A stretch of DNA of 64,000 bases from Stygiobacter sp. (GTDB lineage: Bacteria; Pseudomonadota; Alphaproteobacteria; Rhodospirillales; Magnetospirillaceae), in assembly GCA_006218045.1 (NCBI GenBank), contig VBWB01000006.1, positions 124,001 to 188,000 on the forward strand, given 5' to 3'. Below the pieces are notes generated by a model. That model saw only the letters and a program-made list of their open reading frames with translations. It made no database searches and was not told the DNA's origin. This document shows positions 24,511 to 34,874 of the stretch, piece after piece; position 1 is the stretch's first letter; each line of letters opens with the position of its first letter. Both the position numbers and the translations under genes were made by a program.

Positions 24511-25733
24511 GACACTTCTCCCAAAAATTCCTTGCGCATATCCTCTTTCAGCCGATTGATGCGATCGACGCCGAAAACCGGCGGCACCGGCTGCGTCGTC
24601 CGCTTGCTGCGATTGCCGTCCTGGTACGAGGTCAGGCGTTCGGCCAGCACGCTGAGCGCCATTTCGACCATGGGGCGGCGGGCCTTCTGGTTGCTTTCCA
24701 TTTTGTTCTTCAACTGGGCGATCTCGAATTCCACCCGCTGGTTATCCAGGTTCAACCGGCGTTGGCGATCATCGAAGCCGTCGATCAGGGCTTGCCGCGC
24801 CTGACTGTATGCCTTCTCGATCGTGTGAAAGGCGCCGCGGGCGTCCTTGCTTTCCTTGGTCAGGCGCTGGTAATCGGGGTTGCTGTCGTGGTGGAAGATG
24901 GAAACCAGGCACCCGGCGACATAGACCGCGCAATTGACCGCCAGGAAGAACCATCCCGCCTCGACCGCCGTCTGCTGCTGGCGGCCATAGAAATTGGCAC
25001 CGATGAATTGTTGGCGCAGCGTGTAGATGGACACGATCAACGCCCCCGACAGCAGCACCAGCAACACCACCGTCAGCCAGAACAGCCAACGACTGCCGGT
25101 GAAGATTTGCGGCTGGCGCAAGGTGCGGCCCAGGGTGTGGGCGAAATAAACCATGATCGCGCTCAGGGCCAGGGCGACGACCACCGAGAATACCGGCGCC
25201 TCGCGGAAGATGGCCTGAACGGCGGGGATGTTGATGGGCAGTTCGGCGGCGAAGATGACCGCGAAAAAGGCGATATAGGATTTGCGCCCCAGATAGCTTT
25301 GCAGCGGGCGGTCGCCTTCCGACTGGCGCACGCTTTTAAGCTGCTCCTCGACGGTCTCCGAATGATCCTTGGCGTAGCGGTATTCCGGGCTGCCCGGCCC
25401 CTTGGAGGCGTCCAGGGCATCCTCGGCGGCGCGGCGCTCGGCCAGTGAATTCTCACGGTCGCCGCTATAGGACGCGCTACGCTCCTTCAGGGCGGAAAGC
25501 CGCCCCCCCAGATCATCCAACTCGACATCGGCATCCTTCAGATAGGCGGTGATGTCGGTGTTGGTGCGGCTGATGACGTTCAACTGATAGCCGGTGAAGA
25601 CCGCGGCCCCGGCATCGGGCTCGCCGGCCTGGGCATCGGTTTCGCCACGACGATAATCCGCCACCGAATCCTTGCGCGTAAAGGTTTGATAGTAGTGCAG
25701 TGTTCGACCAATTCCACCAATCATTCCCCACAT
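24507..25733 (-). CDS. Four-helix membrane protein with flanking coiled coils, unknown
   Basis: A 408-residue protein. The N-terminal 140 residues are charged and partly coiled coil (LDDLGGRLSALKERSAS). Four hydrophobic helices follow (SYIAFFAVIFAAELPINIPAVQ; VFSVVVALALSAIMVYF; WLFWLTVVLLVLLSGALIVS; GWFFLAVNCAVYVAGCLVSIF), and then a long cytoplasmic coiled coil (about 300-370, RQALIDGFDDRQRRLNLDNQRVEFE). No family recognised. It forms a two-gene operon with the secreted vWA-like protein and is divergent from the 751-residue membrane protein. Confidence 0.65.
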   Translation of the reverse strand: MWGMIGGIGRTLHYYQTFTRKDSVADYRRGETDAQAGEPDAGAAVFTGYQLNVISRTNTDITAYLKDADVELDDLGGRLSALKERSASYSGDRENSLAERRAAEDALDASKGPGSPEYRYAKDHSETVEEQLKSVRQSEGDRPLQSYLGRKSYIAFFAVIFAAELPINIPAVQAIFREAPVFSVVVALALSAIMVYFAHTLGRTLRQPQIFTGSRWLFWLTVVLLVLLSGALIVSIYTLRQQFIGANFYGRQQQTAVEAGWFFLAVNCAVYVAGCLVSIFHHDSNPDYQRLTKESKDARGAFHTIEKAYSQARQALIDGFDDRQRRLNLDNQRVEFEIAQLKNKMESNQKARRPMVEMALSVLAERLTSYQDGNRSKRTTQPVPPVFGVDRINRLKEDMRKEFLGEVS

Positions 25734-25861
25734 CCTCCGCCCTTAACGCGTTCGATATGACAATGGATACACGGTATTATAGTGCATGTGAATAAATTTC
25801 CATGTAATTTGTACGAGTTTATCAACTTTTCGTTTGATCCACTCGTACTGCATGAGTCCCG
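25734..25861. promoter_or_regulatory. AT-rich divergent promoter region
   Basis: The 128 bp separating the two divergent membrane-protein genes are clearly AT-richer than the flanking sequence, with TATTAT-like boxes around 25,770 usable in either direction. Promoters for both genes presumably lie here; exact elements are not resolved. Confidence 0.4.
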
Positions 25862-28117
25862 ATGAACCAATACGCCCCCCAGGCCCTTCCCAGCCCCATC
25901 GCACGACAACAGAAAAAATCACCAACGGGCATCTGGGGGAAAGCCGCCGCCTTCATGCGCGGGGCGGAGCCGTTTGATCCCATACGCTATCGCTTGGATC
26001 GGTTGGACGATATTTCCCTGCGCACATGGCTGCCGGCCCCCCTGCGAGAGGAAATTGGGCGCAGCGTCGCCCAGGGAACCACCATCATGGCCATCCGCAC
26101 CAGCGGGTCGCTGCACATGGATCCATGGGACATGGAACGGGCCGCCGCCATCTGGTGCACCGAAGCCGACGGCATCATCCATAAATGCAAATGGTTCTCG
26201 AGCGGCATCGGTTTGGCGGAAGTGGTTCTGACGCTGGGGGCGTTGATCGGTATTCTCTTCCTTGCCCTCCTGATGAAAGGCGAGGAACCGCTCGAATCGG
26301 CGATCAAGGGCATGCTCCCAACGGAATGGTTGAGCCCCCAAGAGGCCGCAGTTAGAAGATGCGAAAGCATACCTGACAGTACTTATAGAAATGATTGTCT
26401 AAAAAATATAAATATCACAAGTAAAATCACAGCGCCGCAGCCAGCACCGAGCGCAAGTGCAGCCACGACGAAAACTGCAACCCTAAAAGCACCCGCTCCT
26501 GCCGAGGAAGAGGATACGATCGGCAAACCGGAATACATCGCAGACCTGTTCATAAATAAACTGCGTCTGGCAACCATCGCCTCGGCCGCCACGCTCGTCA
26601 TCGCCATTGCGGTCCTGCTGCTGTGGTCACGCGGCCCCCGCCGCTGGGGCGTGGTTCTGGCCATCTGCATCTGTGCGCCGGCCATCACCATATTTGCCGC
26701 CCTGGGCTATACCCTGGCCCATCAGATCAACCAGTATCACCAATCCATCCTGGAGCGGGAACGCCGCGAAGTCGTTGTGATAAACCTTGAGGAATCGCAG
26801 CGGCAAAAGCGCGTCGAACTGGCGCAGCAAACCACCAAAATCAACGCCCTCCATAAAGATATAAAGGCCTATACCATCGCTGAGGCAGCGGTGAAAAGCG
26901 GTGTGGACACCCAGCCCATCCTGACGAGAATCGCCGCAAATTATGCCGTTCCCACGGGACCTAGCAATAATGATGACGAAGGCTTGCCCGAACGCAAACT
27001 GCTGAAATCCATTATCAACGCCTCGCTGAATGCCTCGCTGGAGACCTTGACACAACAATCCAAGGCCTTGCCGCAGCCGACCGGGCAGATTGCGCCGACG
27101 CAAGCCGCACCGGCAAAATCGGGGGAAAAATCGGGGGAAAAATCGGAAAAGACCTTATCCTCGCACGTCTGTGACTACCTGACGGACCAAGGCCGCGAAC
27201 AAGACACATCGCCACAAGGCACGCAGACCGCCCCCGAGCAATCAGCGTCGCGTCCGAGAAAGTCCTTTCTCTCGCACCTCTGCGCCTACATGACCGACAC
27301 CGGCAAGTCGTCGAAGGCATCGGAAAAAGGCGACAAAACCCCCTATTTCCTGCCGCCACCGCAGCAAATAAGCGAAGGACAGGACCTCGTCAAAGACGCC
27401 AAGGCCCGTGCCTTGGCGCGGCAGAAGGTCATTCGCGAGATCGAATACCTCAGCCAATTGAAACAGATGCTGGAAAGCACCAAGGAGCAGGTTCTGACCA
27501 ATGAGGTGGTAAACTTGGCGATTGAGGCGGCGGCGAGCAAAGCGGCGCACCCGAATATTCGGGCAGCCTTACTCGATTATTTCAAAGATTTAATCGGCGC
27601 TGCCCAAACGGCAGTAACGGAGGAAGACAAGCGGCACAAGGACCTGGTCGGCGAAATGAGCGCCTATCCGAGCGAAATCAAAATCGCCGATGAATGGGTG
27701 AAGAAGGCGTTGAAACGTGAATTAAAAGACTACTCGACGGTCAAGAATAGCCTGGGCGATGTCAGCGACATGATCGTTGCGTCGTCTCCGGCTAGTCTTT
27801 CTTCCGATAACCAGGGCAGCACCGGGGCCACACTGAACGCCATCAACAACATCAACAACGCCAAACAGGTGGTTTTGAGCCTAGTCTTCGCCTTGCTGAT
27901 GATCGTCTGCGCCAATGAAGTCGTTTTCGTGACCAGCGTCGGCGTCTCCGTGCTGTTGCTCCCCGTCCTGATTCATTCCGTGGTCGGGCTGTTCGGGGCG
28001 CCCATTCGGGCCAGATCCCGCTGGCACCGCCCGGTTGCCAATACCCTGATGGCGGTGGGCGCAGCCATGCTCCTGTATTGGATCGGCTCGGGTCTGCTCG
28101 CTCTGCTGGTGGGTTAG
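25862..28117 (+). CDS. Large multi-pass membrane protein with central coiled coil, unknown
   Basis: A 751-residue protein. Membrane helices lie near residues 115-137 (GLAEVVLTLGALIGILFLALLM), 235-255 (IASAATLVIAIAVLLLW) and 260-285. A long charged coiled-coil region with Lys/Glu/Gln richness spans about 290-640. At the C-terminus are a hydrophobic cluster (VVLSLVFALLMIVCANEVVFV) and a last helix (MAVGAAMLLYWIGSGLLALLVG). Two short related motifs (LSSHVCDYLTDQG and LSHLCAYMTDTG) about 35 residues apart suggest an internal duplication. No enzyme signature. Its 3' end is 4 bp from the convergent 165-residue gene. Confidence 0.6.
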   Translation: MNQYAPQALPSPIARQQKKSPTGIWGKAAAFMRGAEPFDPIRYRLDRLDDISLRTWLPAPLREEIGRSVAQGTTIMAIRTSGSLHMDPWDMERAAAIWCTEADGIIHKCKWFSSGIGLAEVVLTLGALIGILFLALLMKGEEPLESAIKGMLPTEWLSPQEAAVRRCESIPDSTYRNDCLKNINITSKITAPQPAPSASAATTKTATLKAPAPAEEEDTIGKPEYIADLFINKLRLATIASAATLVIAIAVLLLWSRGPRRWGVVLAICICAPAITIFAALGYTLAHQINQYHQSILERERREVVVINLEESQRQKRVELAQQTTKINALHKDIKAYTIAEAAVKSGVDTQPILTRIAANYAVPTGPSNNDDEGLPERKLLKSIINASLNASLETLTQQSKALPQPTGQIAPTQAAPAKSGEKSGEKSEKTLSSHVCDYLTDQGREQDTSPQGTQTAPEQSASRPRKSFLSHLCAYMTDTGKSSKASEKGDKTPYFLPPPQQISEGQDLVKDAKARALARQKVIREIEYLSQLKQMLESTKEQVLTNEVVNLAIEAAASKAAHPNIRAALLDYFKDLIGAAQTAVTEEDKRHKDLVGEMSAYPSEIKIADEWVKKALKRELKDYSTVKNSLGDVSDMIVASSPASLSSDNQGSTGATLNAINNINNAKQVVLSLVFALLMIVCANEVVFVTSVGVSVLLLPVLIHSVVGLFGAPIRARSRWHRPVANTLMAVGAAMLLYWIGSGLLALLVG

Positions 28118-28121
28118 GCCG

Positions 28122-28619
28122 TCACCCCTTCTTGGTGACTTCCGGTCCCCATTCCTCGATCAGACGCTTTTGCGCCGATTTCAAGGCGGAGACGCGGCGA
28201 TCATTGGTGAAAGCCAGCCAGCTTTTGACGATGGGCGGGGTGCCCATGTACAGCACCCAACCGATGGCCGAGGCGCCATAGGCCCACAGCAGGACACTGG
28301 CCTCCGACAGCATGTTGAAGGCCTCGTCCAGGGTGTGGACGCCGAACCATAGATCGAACAGATAAGGAATGATGCCGGCGAAGTTCAGCCCGCCCACGCA
28401 CAGCCAAGCGTATTTGTGCTTGCCCTTTTCCCCGGCCCAGGCGCCCAAGGTGGGCAGGCCGCAGAAGAACAACAAGGTCACGGTGGGCAGCGAAAACGGG
28501 ATCAGCGCGGCCAGAATCATCAGCACGACGATCTTGTTGGCGCCGCCGCCGCCGCCCTTCTTGGCCTTGGCCGCCGCCTGCGCCTGCGCCTGTTTGACCG
28601 CGGATACTTTTTTCGCCAT
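28122..28619 (-). CDS. Small multi-pass membrane protein of the pseudokinase cluster
   Basis: A 165-residue protein with a Lys/Ala-rich start (MAKKVSAVKQAQAQAAAKAKKGGGGG) and about four hydrophobic helices (KIVVLMILAALIPFSLPTVTLLFFCGLPTLG; YAWLCVGGLNFAGIIPYLFDLWFG; ASVLLWAYGASAIGWVLYMG), then a charged tail. It begins 6 bp after the pseudokinase gene, almost certainly one transcript. Function unknown. Confidence 0.65.
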   Translation of the reverse strand: MAKKVSAVKQAQAQAAAKAKKGGGGGANKIVVLMILAALIPFSLPTVTLLFFCGLPTLGAWAGEKGKHKYAWLCVGGLNFAGIIPYLFDLWFGVHTLDEAFNMLSEASVLLWAYGASAIGWVLYMGTPPIVKSWLAFTNDRRVSALKSAQKRLIEEWGPEVTKKG

Positions 28620-28625
28620 GCCCGC

Positions 28626-30674
28626 CTACCAGACCTTGAGGATGACGACGATGGTGGTGGTGATCATGGCGATCAGGATGCCGATCACCGCCGCCGCCTG
28701 ACGCCCGGCGCGGTCGCCTTCGTCGTGGCGCTCGTCCATATCGGTCTGCACCCGCCGGATCTCATCCTCGGCCGCCTGATACTGGGCCTGGGCCCAGGCG
28801 AATTCGTTATGGTCCTTGTCGCGGGATTCCTGGTTTTCCAACAGGTTGTAAATCTCGACGATGGAGCCGCGACGGATGATCTTGGGCAGTTCCTTTTCCA
28901 GTTCCTTGCGCCGGTCGCGGGAATGGAAGGCGCCGACCACCGGCCCGGCCAGGGCGCCGCACCAGGCGGTCAGACCGGGCAGCGATTCCGGCCCCAGCCG
29001 GTACTGGAACACCGCGTACATGTTGAGCAGGGCCACCAGCGATTTGGATGGCTCGGGGTCGTTGAGCCCGGTCAGATTGCGGTCGATGTCGCTGCGTGCC
29101 CGCGCCCCCATGAAGGCGGCGATATGACGATCCACCGGCAGTTGCTTTGGATCGCTGCGCTTGGCGGCGACGGCGTTGAGAGCCGGCAGCAATTCCTTCA
29201 ACTCGACCACGTAATCCTCGCCCAGAAGCGGGCTTTGGCAGGGCAGCGCGTCGTTCAGTTCATAAAGACAGCGTTCCAGGCCGAAGCCCATGCCGGTCTG
29301 CGACAGATACCCCTTCAACTCGCGGAAATTACCTTCCATCAGCGAGTTGTCGGGCAGATAGGAATGCCGGGCCTCGAACCACAGCCGCGGCACCTCGCGC
29401 AGGATGATTTCCACCAGCAGGCGGGTGTCGCCCTTTTGCGCCATCACCGCCGCCAGGGCCGAGCCGAAGCCGTCGGGCATGGCGTTGAAGCCCTTGTAGC
29501 GAATGGGGGCGGTAGGGTCCAAGATGTTCAACACCTTGCACAGCATCAGATCCGAGGCCGAGCGCTTGTCGCCCGACCCGGTCAGCGCCATGCGCACCAC
29601 GTCGGACACCACCTGGGCGCGGTCCTTGTCCTCGACGGCGCGGCGCAGCCACAATTCCAGCTTGCCTTCCAAGATCGGCGGAATGGCCGCTTCCCAGTTC
29701 CTGGCCATGGCCTGGGCCAGTTCGCGGCAATTGAAATATTCCTTGCCGTTGAAGGGAAAGCCGCGCGCCGCCCGCTTTTCCACCCGCTGCTGCAACGGCG
29801 ACAGACGCCGGCCCGACAGCCACAGATCCAACGCCTCGATATTCCAGCGCTGATCGGGGTCGTCGCACAAAAGACCGCGCAGCAATTCCACCAGGGCCAA
29901 AGGCAACCGCTCGTCGCCGACCAAGGTGGCATAAGAGCCCTGCTGGATTTTCATCTTCAGCAAGGTTTCCTCGTCCATGTGGGCGACCGGATTGCGCCCC
30001 AGATAGACGAAGATGATGGTGACGCCCAGGGCATAGAGATCGTCGGAATAAGTGCCCGAACCGCGCGCCACCGGATTGGCCATGCCGGCCTCGACGCTTT
30101 CAAACACCAAGGGCTGGTCGAAGGCCGGCGGCGTCGACACGCAATCGCCCAGCGCCAGGCGCTCGCCGGCGTCGTCCATATAGAACAGATTGGTGGCGCG
30201 GATGGCGCGGTGGGTGATGCCGCGGTTGGTCAGTTCCTTGATCGCCGCCATCAACGGCTCGATCACCTTGCGCCCGATATCGTATTCGTCGATACGGCGG
30301 AATTCCTGGCGCAGGCTGGTCATCATCCGCTTACCGACGGGGCGTTCGTACACCACGGTCATGCATTGGCGGCCCAAGGGCGGCCAGTTCATCGCCCCCC
30401 ATTCCACCAATTGCACCAGACCGGGGGCTTGCAAGCCCTTGAGCGCCCGCATGACATTGACACGCGGCGGCAGTTCCGGCCGGCAGATCAGGGCATAAAG
30501 CTGACGGTTGGTATCGCGCTTGTCCTCGGCGACGAAGGCCTCGGCATTGGGTGTCGACAATTCGGGAATGGGTTGGTTGGAGCGGATGGTATAGCGGTCG
30601 CGCAGCACGCCGGGCGGCCCGGCAACCGCCACGCTTTCCTTTACACCATCATTCGCCTCGGCGGCTTCCGCCAT
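28626..30674 (-). CDS. Tail-anchored protein pseudokinase
   Basis: A 682-residue protein with a eukaryotic-type protein-kinase fold in its first 300 residues. The N-lobe YALICRP (about 60) lacks the ATP-binding lysine. The catalytic loop reads HRAIRATNL (155-163) with HRD changed to HRA, 'LGDCVS' stands at the DFG position, and 'GSGTYSDDLYALGVTIIFVYLG' matches the APE-to-helix F region, including the conserved DxxALG. Loss of both Lys and HRD Asp argues for a scaffolding pseudokinase. A helical middle region follows, then a single C-terminal membrane helix (VIGILIAMITTTIVVILKVW) that would leave the kinase-like domain in the cytoplasm. First gene of a two-gene operon. Confidence 0.75.
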   Translation of the reverse strand: MAEAAEANDGVKESVAVAGPPGVLRDRYTIRSNQPIPELSTPNAEAFVAEDKRDTNRQLYALICRPELPPRVNVMRALKGLQAPGLVQLVEWGAMNWPPLGRQCMTVVYERPVGKRMMTSLRQEFRRIDEYDIGRKVIEPLMAAIKELTNRGITHRAIRATNLFYMDDAGERLALGDCVSTPPAFDQPLVFESVEAGMANPVARGSGTYSDDLYALGVTIIFVYLGRNPVAHMDEETLLKMKIQQGSYATLVGDERLPLALVELLRGLLCDDPDQRWNIEALDLWLSGRRLSPLQQRVEKRAARGFPFNGKEYFNCRELAQAMARNWEAAIPPILEGKLELWLRRAVEDKDRAQVVSDVVRMALTGSGDKRSASDLMLCKVLNILDPTAPIRYKGFNAMPDGFGSALAAVMAQKGDTRLLVEIILREVPRLWFEARHSYLPDNSLMEGNFRELKGYLSQTGMGFGLERCLYELNDALPCQSPLLGEDYVVELKELLPALNAVAAKRSDPKQLPVDRHIAAFMGARARSDIDRNLTGLNDPEPSKSLVALLNMYAVFQYRLGPESLPGLTAWCGALAGPVVGAFHSRDRRKELEKELPKIIRRGSIVEIYNLLENQESRDKDHNEFAWAQAQYQAAEDEIRRVQTDMDERHDEGDRAGRQAAAVIGILIAMITTTIVVILKVW

Positions 30675-30759
30675 TCTCGCGTCCGTTCCTGTCAGCTTTG
30701 CTGCCCGCGCCGCCGACCTTTGTAAGGGTCTCGGGGCGCGGGCTCAAGCGTCATCACGG

Positions 30760-32061
<1,302 letters not shown>

Positions 32062-33192
32062 CTATTCCACAGACTTTATGCCATCGGCCAGCAAGACGTG
32101 GCCGCATCCCAAACGCTTCGCCTCGGCGGCATTATCAGCCACCGGCGCCAATCCCGCCACCGTAATCCAGCCTTGGGCCCGGAGCGCCTGGGCCAGGGCG
32201 CGCGGGGCGCCGGCGGGCACGAAGGCCCGCTTGGCCGCCACCGGACCGGGCAAGGCCGCCAGCACGGTATCGAGGAACAAGGTGGCGCCGGTGGCCGGTT
32301 CGTCGCCGCCGGCCAGATAACGCCCCCCGCGCCCCAGTTCACCGGAAATGTTCTGGGCGAACAAGGTGAAGGAAATGCCGGTATGGTACTCAAAACCGCG
32401 ATTTTCCACCGGGTCGATGGTCAGGGTCACCTCGGGCGCCGCTTGGCCGATCAACGCCACCACCTTGGCCAGACGGTCGCGCTCCGCCGCCGCCTGGGCC
32501 GGCAGGTCCAGACCATTCAGGATATCAAGCGCCCGCTCGGCCGGGCCGGCGGCCTTCAGCAGAGCCGACAGCAACGGCGCCGCCACGCCGCCAAGGGCCA
32601 GCACGGCGGCGGCGTCCTTGTGGTCGAGCGAGCCGCGCAAGGACTCGTCGGCGACGTCGAGCCCGGCCAGGATGGCCGGCACCAGGGTGGGCAGCGACAG
32701 ATCGACGGAAACGCCGGGCACGCCCAGGGCGACCAGGGCCTCGGCGGCCAGGATGGCCACTTCGGCATCGGCCTCGGGGCAATCGGCGCCGATCAGTTCG
32801 ATGCCGGCCTGACCGAACTGCCGCTCGGGCCGCAACTGACTGCCCTTGACCCGCAGCACCTGACCGGCATAGGACAGGCGCAACGGGCGCGGCATCCCGG
32901 CCAGACGGGTCCGCGCGATGCGGGCCACCTGCGGCGTCATGTCGGCGCGCAACGCCATCATCCGCTGGGTCACCGGGTCCATGACGCGGAAGCATTGCTT
33001 GACCATGGCGGCACCGGCACCGTCCAGCAGCGTATCCTCGAACTCGATCAGCGGCGGCTTGACCCGATCATACCCCTGGGCGGCGAAATGCTCGGTGACG
33101 CGACCGACCACGTCCGCCTCGTATGCGGCATCCAGGGGAAGAATGTCGCGCAGGCCGTTGGGCAGCAGCGCACTTTTGGCAAAGTCATTCAT
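32062..33192 (-). CDS. hisZ: ATP phosphoribosyltransferase regulatory subunit HisZ
   Basis: Catalytically inactive HisRS paralogue that forms a complex with short HisG in histidine synthesis. The 376-residue product has class II synthetase-like motifs (LLPNGLRDILPLDA, LRADMTPQVARIARTRL, FGQAGIELIGAD) and 'RGFEYHTGISFTLF' but no anticodon-binding domain. ATG 33192 (MNDFAKSALLPNG) matches the family N-terminus; an ATG 51 bases upstream is unlikely. Confidence 0.93.
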   Translation of the reverse strand: MNDFAKSALLPNGLRDILPLDAAYEADVVGRVTEHFAAQGYDRVKPPLIEFEDTLLDGAGAAMVKQCFRVMDPVTQRMMALRADMTPQVARIARTRLAGMPRPLRLSYAGQVLRVKGSQLRPERQFGQAGIELIGADCPEADAEVAILAAEALVALGVPGVSVDLSLPTLVPAILAGLDVADESLRGSLDHKDAAAVLALGGVAAPLLSALLKAAGPAERALDILNGLDLPAQAAAERDRLAKVVALIGQAAPEVTLTIDPVENRGFEYHTGISFTLFAQNISGELGRGGRYLAGGDEPATGATLFLDTVLAALPGPVAAKRAFVPAGAPRALAQALRAQGWITVAGLAPVADNAAEAKRLGCGHVLLADGIKSVE

Positions 33193-33305
33193 GGAAATCG
33201 GCAAATCGCATGGTGGCGGAAACCCGTGACCGTTACCGGCCACGAGGACTGCCCGGTTTATCGCGTTTGAACGATAGGGGCAAACGGAAAACCGAAAATT
33301 CCGCG

Positions 33306-34694
33306 TCAGAACCTGCCGCGACGGCCCAGATCATCCAGCGCCTGCATCACCCCTTGCGACGCCTGGGCGGCCATCTGCACGCATTCCAGGGCGCCGTCGA
33401 TGTCGCCGGCCTGATAGCGCCGCGCCGCCTCGATGCCGTGCTGATGCACCAGACGATGCGGGCCTTCCAGGGCGGTGAAGGCAGGGTGGTTGCGGATGGA
33501 CGGATCGTCGACCGTGACGCACCACTTGCCCAAACGGCACTGGGTGTGGTCGGACAGTTCCTCGGGGCGCAGGGTTTCGCGGCCCACCAGCATATCGGCC
33601 AGCCGCTTGCGCCAGATCATGTGGTCGGACTTGGCCACGTGGATGGTCAGATCCTCGATTTCCAGCGTCGCCATGTCGGCCAGGGTGCGGGCGATGACCT
33701 TGGAGGCCTTGTCCATTTCCTCGGCCACCTGACCGATGGTGGCGACGTTGCGGCCCGACATCTCGGCGATGATGCCGACGCCGTGCGACACCTCTTCCGA
33801 CGCCGCCTTCTGCTGGGTCAGGATCGAGGCGATACCCTGCATGCGGGCCGTGACCCCGGCCACCTGGGCCGAAACCTGGCGCATGTTGTCGCCGCTGCCG
33901 CGGATCACCTGGCTGCCGTCCTCGACGGCGCGGACACCGTCTTCCATGGTGACGACGATTTCCGCCATTTCCTGCCGCAGATTTTCAATGCGCAAGCGGA
34001 TGTCGATGGTCGCCTTGGCGGTCTGATTGGCCAGATGCTTGACCTCGTTGGCGACGACGGCGAAGCCCTTGCCGGAATCGCCGGCGCGAGCCGCCTCGAT
34101 GGTGGCATTCAGGGCCAAAAGGTTGGTTTGTCGGGCGATGGCCTCGATCTGGTTGGCGATGTCGCCGATCTGAGCCGAGGCCTGCCCCAGGCTTTCCACC
34201 TTGGCGACGGCGGCATTCACCGCGTTGGCGATGGATTGCATGCTGTCCACCGCCTGATCGGCGGCCTGCTGCCCGGCCAGGGCGGTGATTTCGGCGGCCT
34301 GGGCATCTTCAGCGGCACCGTTGGAATTCTCGGCGATCTGACCGACGCTGGTCACCAACTGCTCGGCTGCCGCGGCAATGGTCTGACTACGGCGGTCGGC
34401 CTCGCCCACCGCGCGCATCATGCCGGCGGTTTCCGTCACCGCCTCGTTGATGGAAATGGACATTTCCACATTGCGCTTCAACTCGTTCAGGGCCCGTCCC
34501 TCGAGCCGACGCGCCATTTCCTTGATCTTCTTGCCGACGCTGCACTGCCCCTCGGGGACCGAGTGGTAGCGCCCGGCCAAAATCATGTCCAACATCTCGT
34601 CGATCAGCGCCAGACGCTCGGCGGTCAACACCTCATCCGGGCTGGTCTGGGTGACGACGGCTTGCTGTTGCGGCTTGCTGCGGGCAGAGAACAT
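33306..34694 (-). CDS. Soluble methyl-accepting chemoreceptor with CZB domain
   Basis: A 462-residue cytoplasmic chemotaxis receptor with no membrane helix. The signalling hairpin (about 170-230) contains the conserved tip '[40 protein letters not shown]'. The C-terminus is a CZB zinc-binding domain ([41 protein letters not shown]) with its His/Cys/His/His ligands. CZB receptors sense zinc or hypochlorite in other bacteria; the ligand here is unknown. Single gene between hisZ and serA. Confidence 0.9.
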   Translation of the reverse strand: MFSARSKPQQQAVVTQTSPDEVLTAERLALIDEMLDMILAGRYHSVPEGQCSVGKKIKEMARRLEGRALNELKRNVEMSISINEAVTETAGMMRAVGEADRRSQTIAAAAEQLVTSVGQIAENSNGAAEDAQAAEITALAGQQAADQAVDSMQSIANAVNAAVAKVESLGQASAQIGDIANQIEAIARQTNLLALNATIEAARAGDSGKGFAVVANEVKHLANQTAKATIDIRLRIENLRQEMAEIVVTMEDGVRAVEDGSQVIRGSGDNMRQVSAQVAGVTARMQGIASILTQQKAASEEVSHGVGIIAEMSGRNVATIGQVAEEMDKASKVIARTLADMATLEIEDLTIHVAKSDHMIWRKRLADMLVGRETLRPEELSDHTQCRLGKWCVTVDDPSIRNHPAFTALEGPHRLVHQHGIEAARRYQAGDIDGALECVQMAAQASQGVMQALDDLGRRGRF

Positions 34695-34812
34695 GGCTTT
34701 TCCTTCGGGATAGACGCGCCTAATGATTGATCAATATCAATAAGAAAGTTCAAAAATTGATAATTTACTCAAACTTTAGGATGAGGCATATACCCCTTAA
34801 GAGGTAAAATAC

Positions 34813-34864
34813 GCAACCATGAAAAAGCCCTTCCCGTTGCCGGAAAGGGCTTTTTCATGGTTGC
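34813..34864 (-). terminator. serA terminator, 20-bp perfect hairpin
   Basis: Perfect 20-bp inverted repeat (arms 34813-34832 and 34845-34864, 12-nt loop) containing GAAAAAGCCC/GGGCTTTTTC, so it has an A-run and T-run on either strand and can act in both directions. It lies 10 bp after the serA stop. Confidence 0.85.
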
Positions 34865-34874
34865 GGGCGACAGA

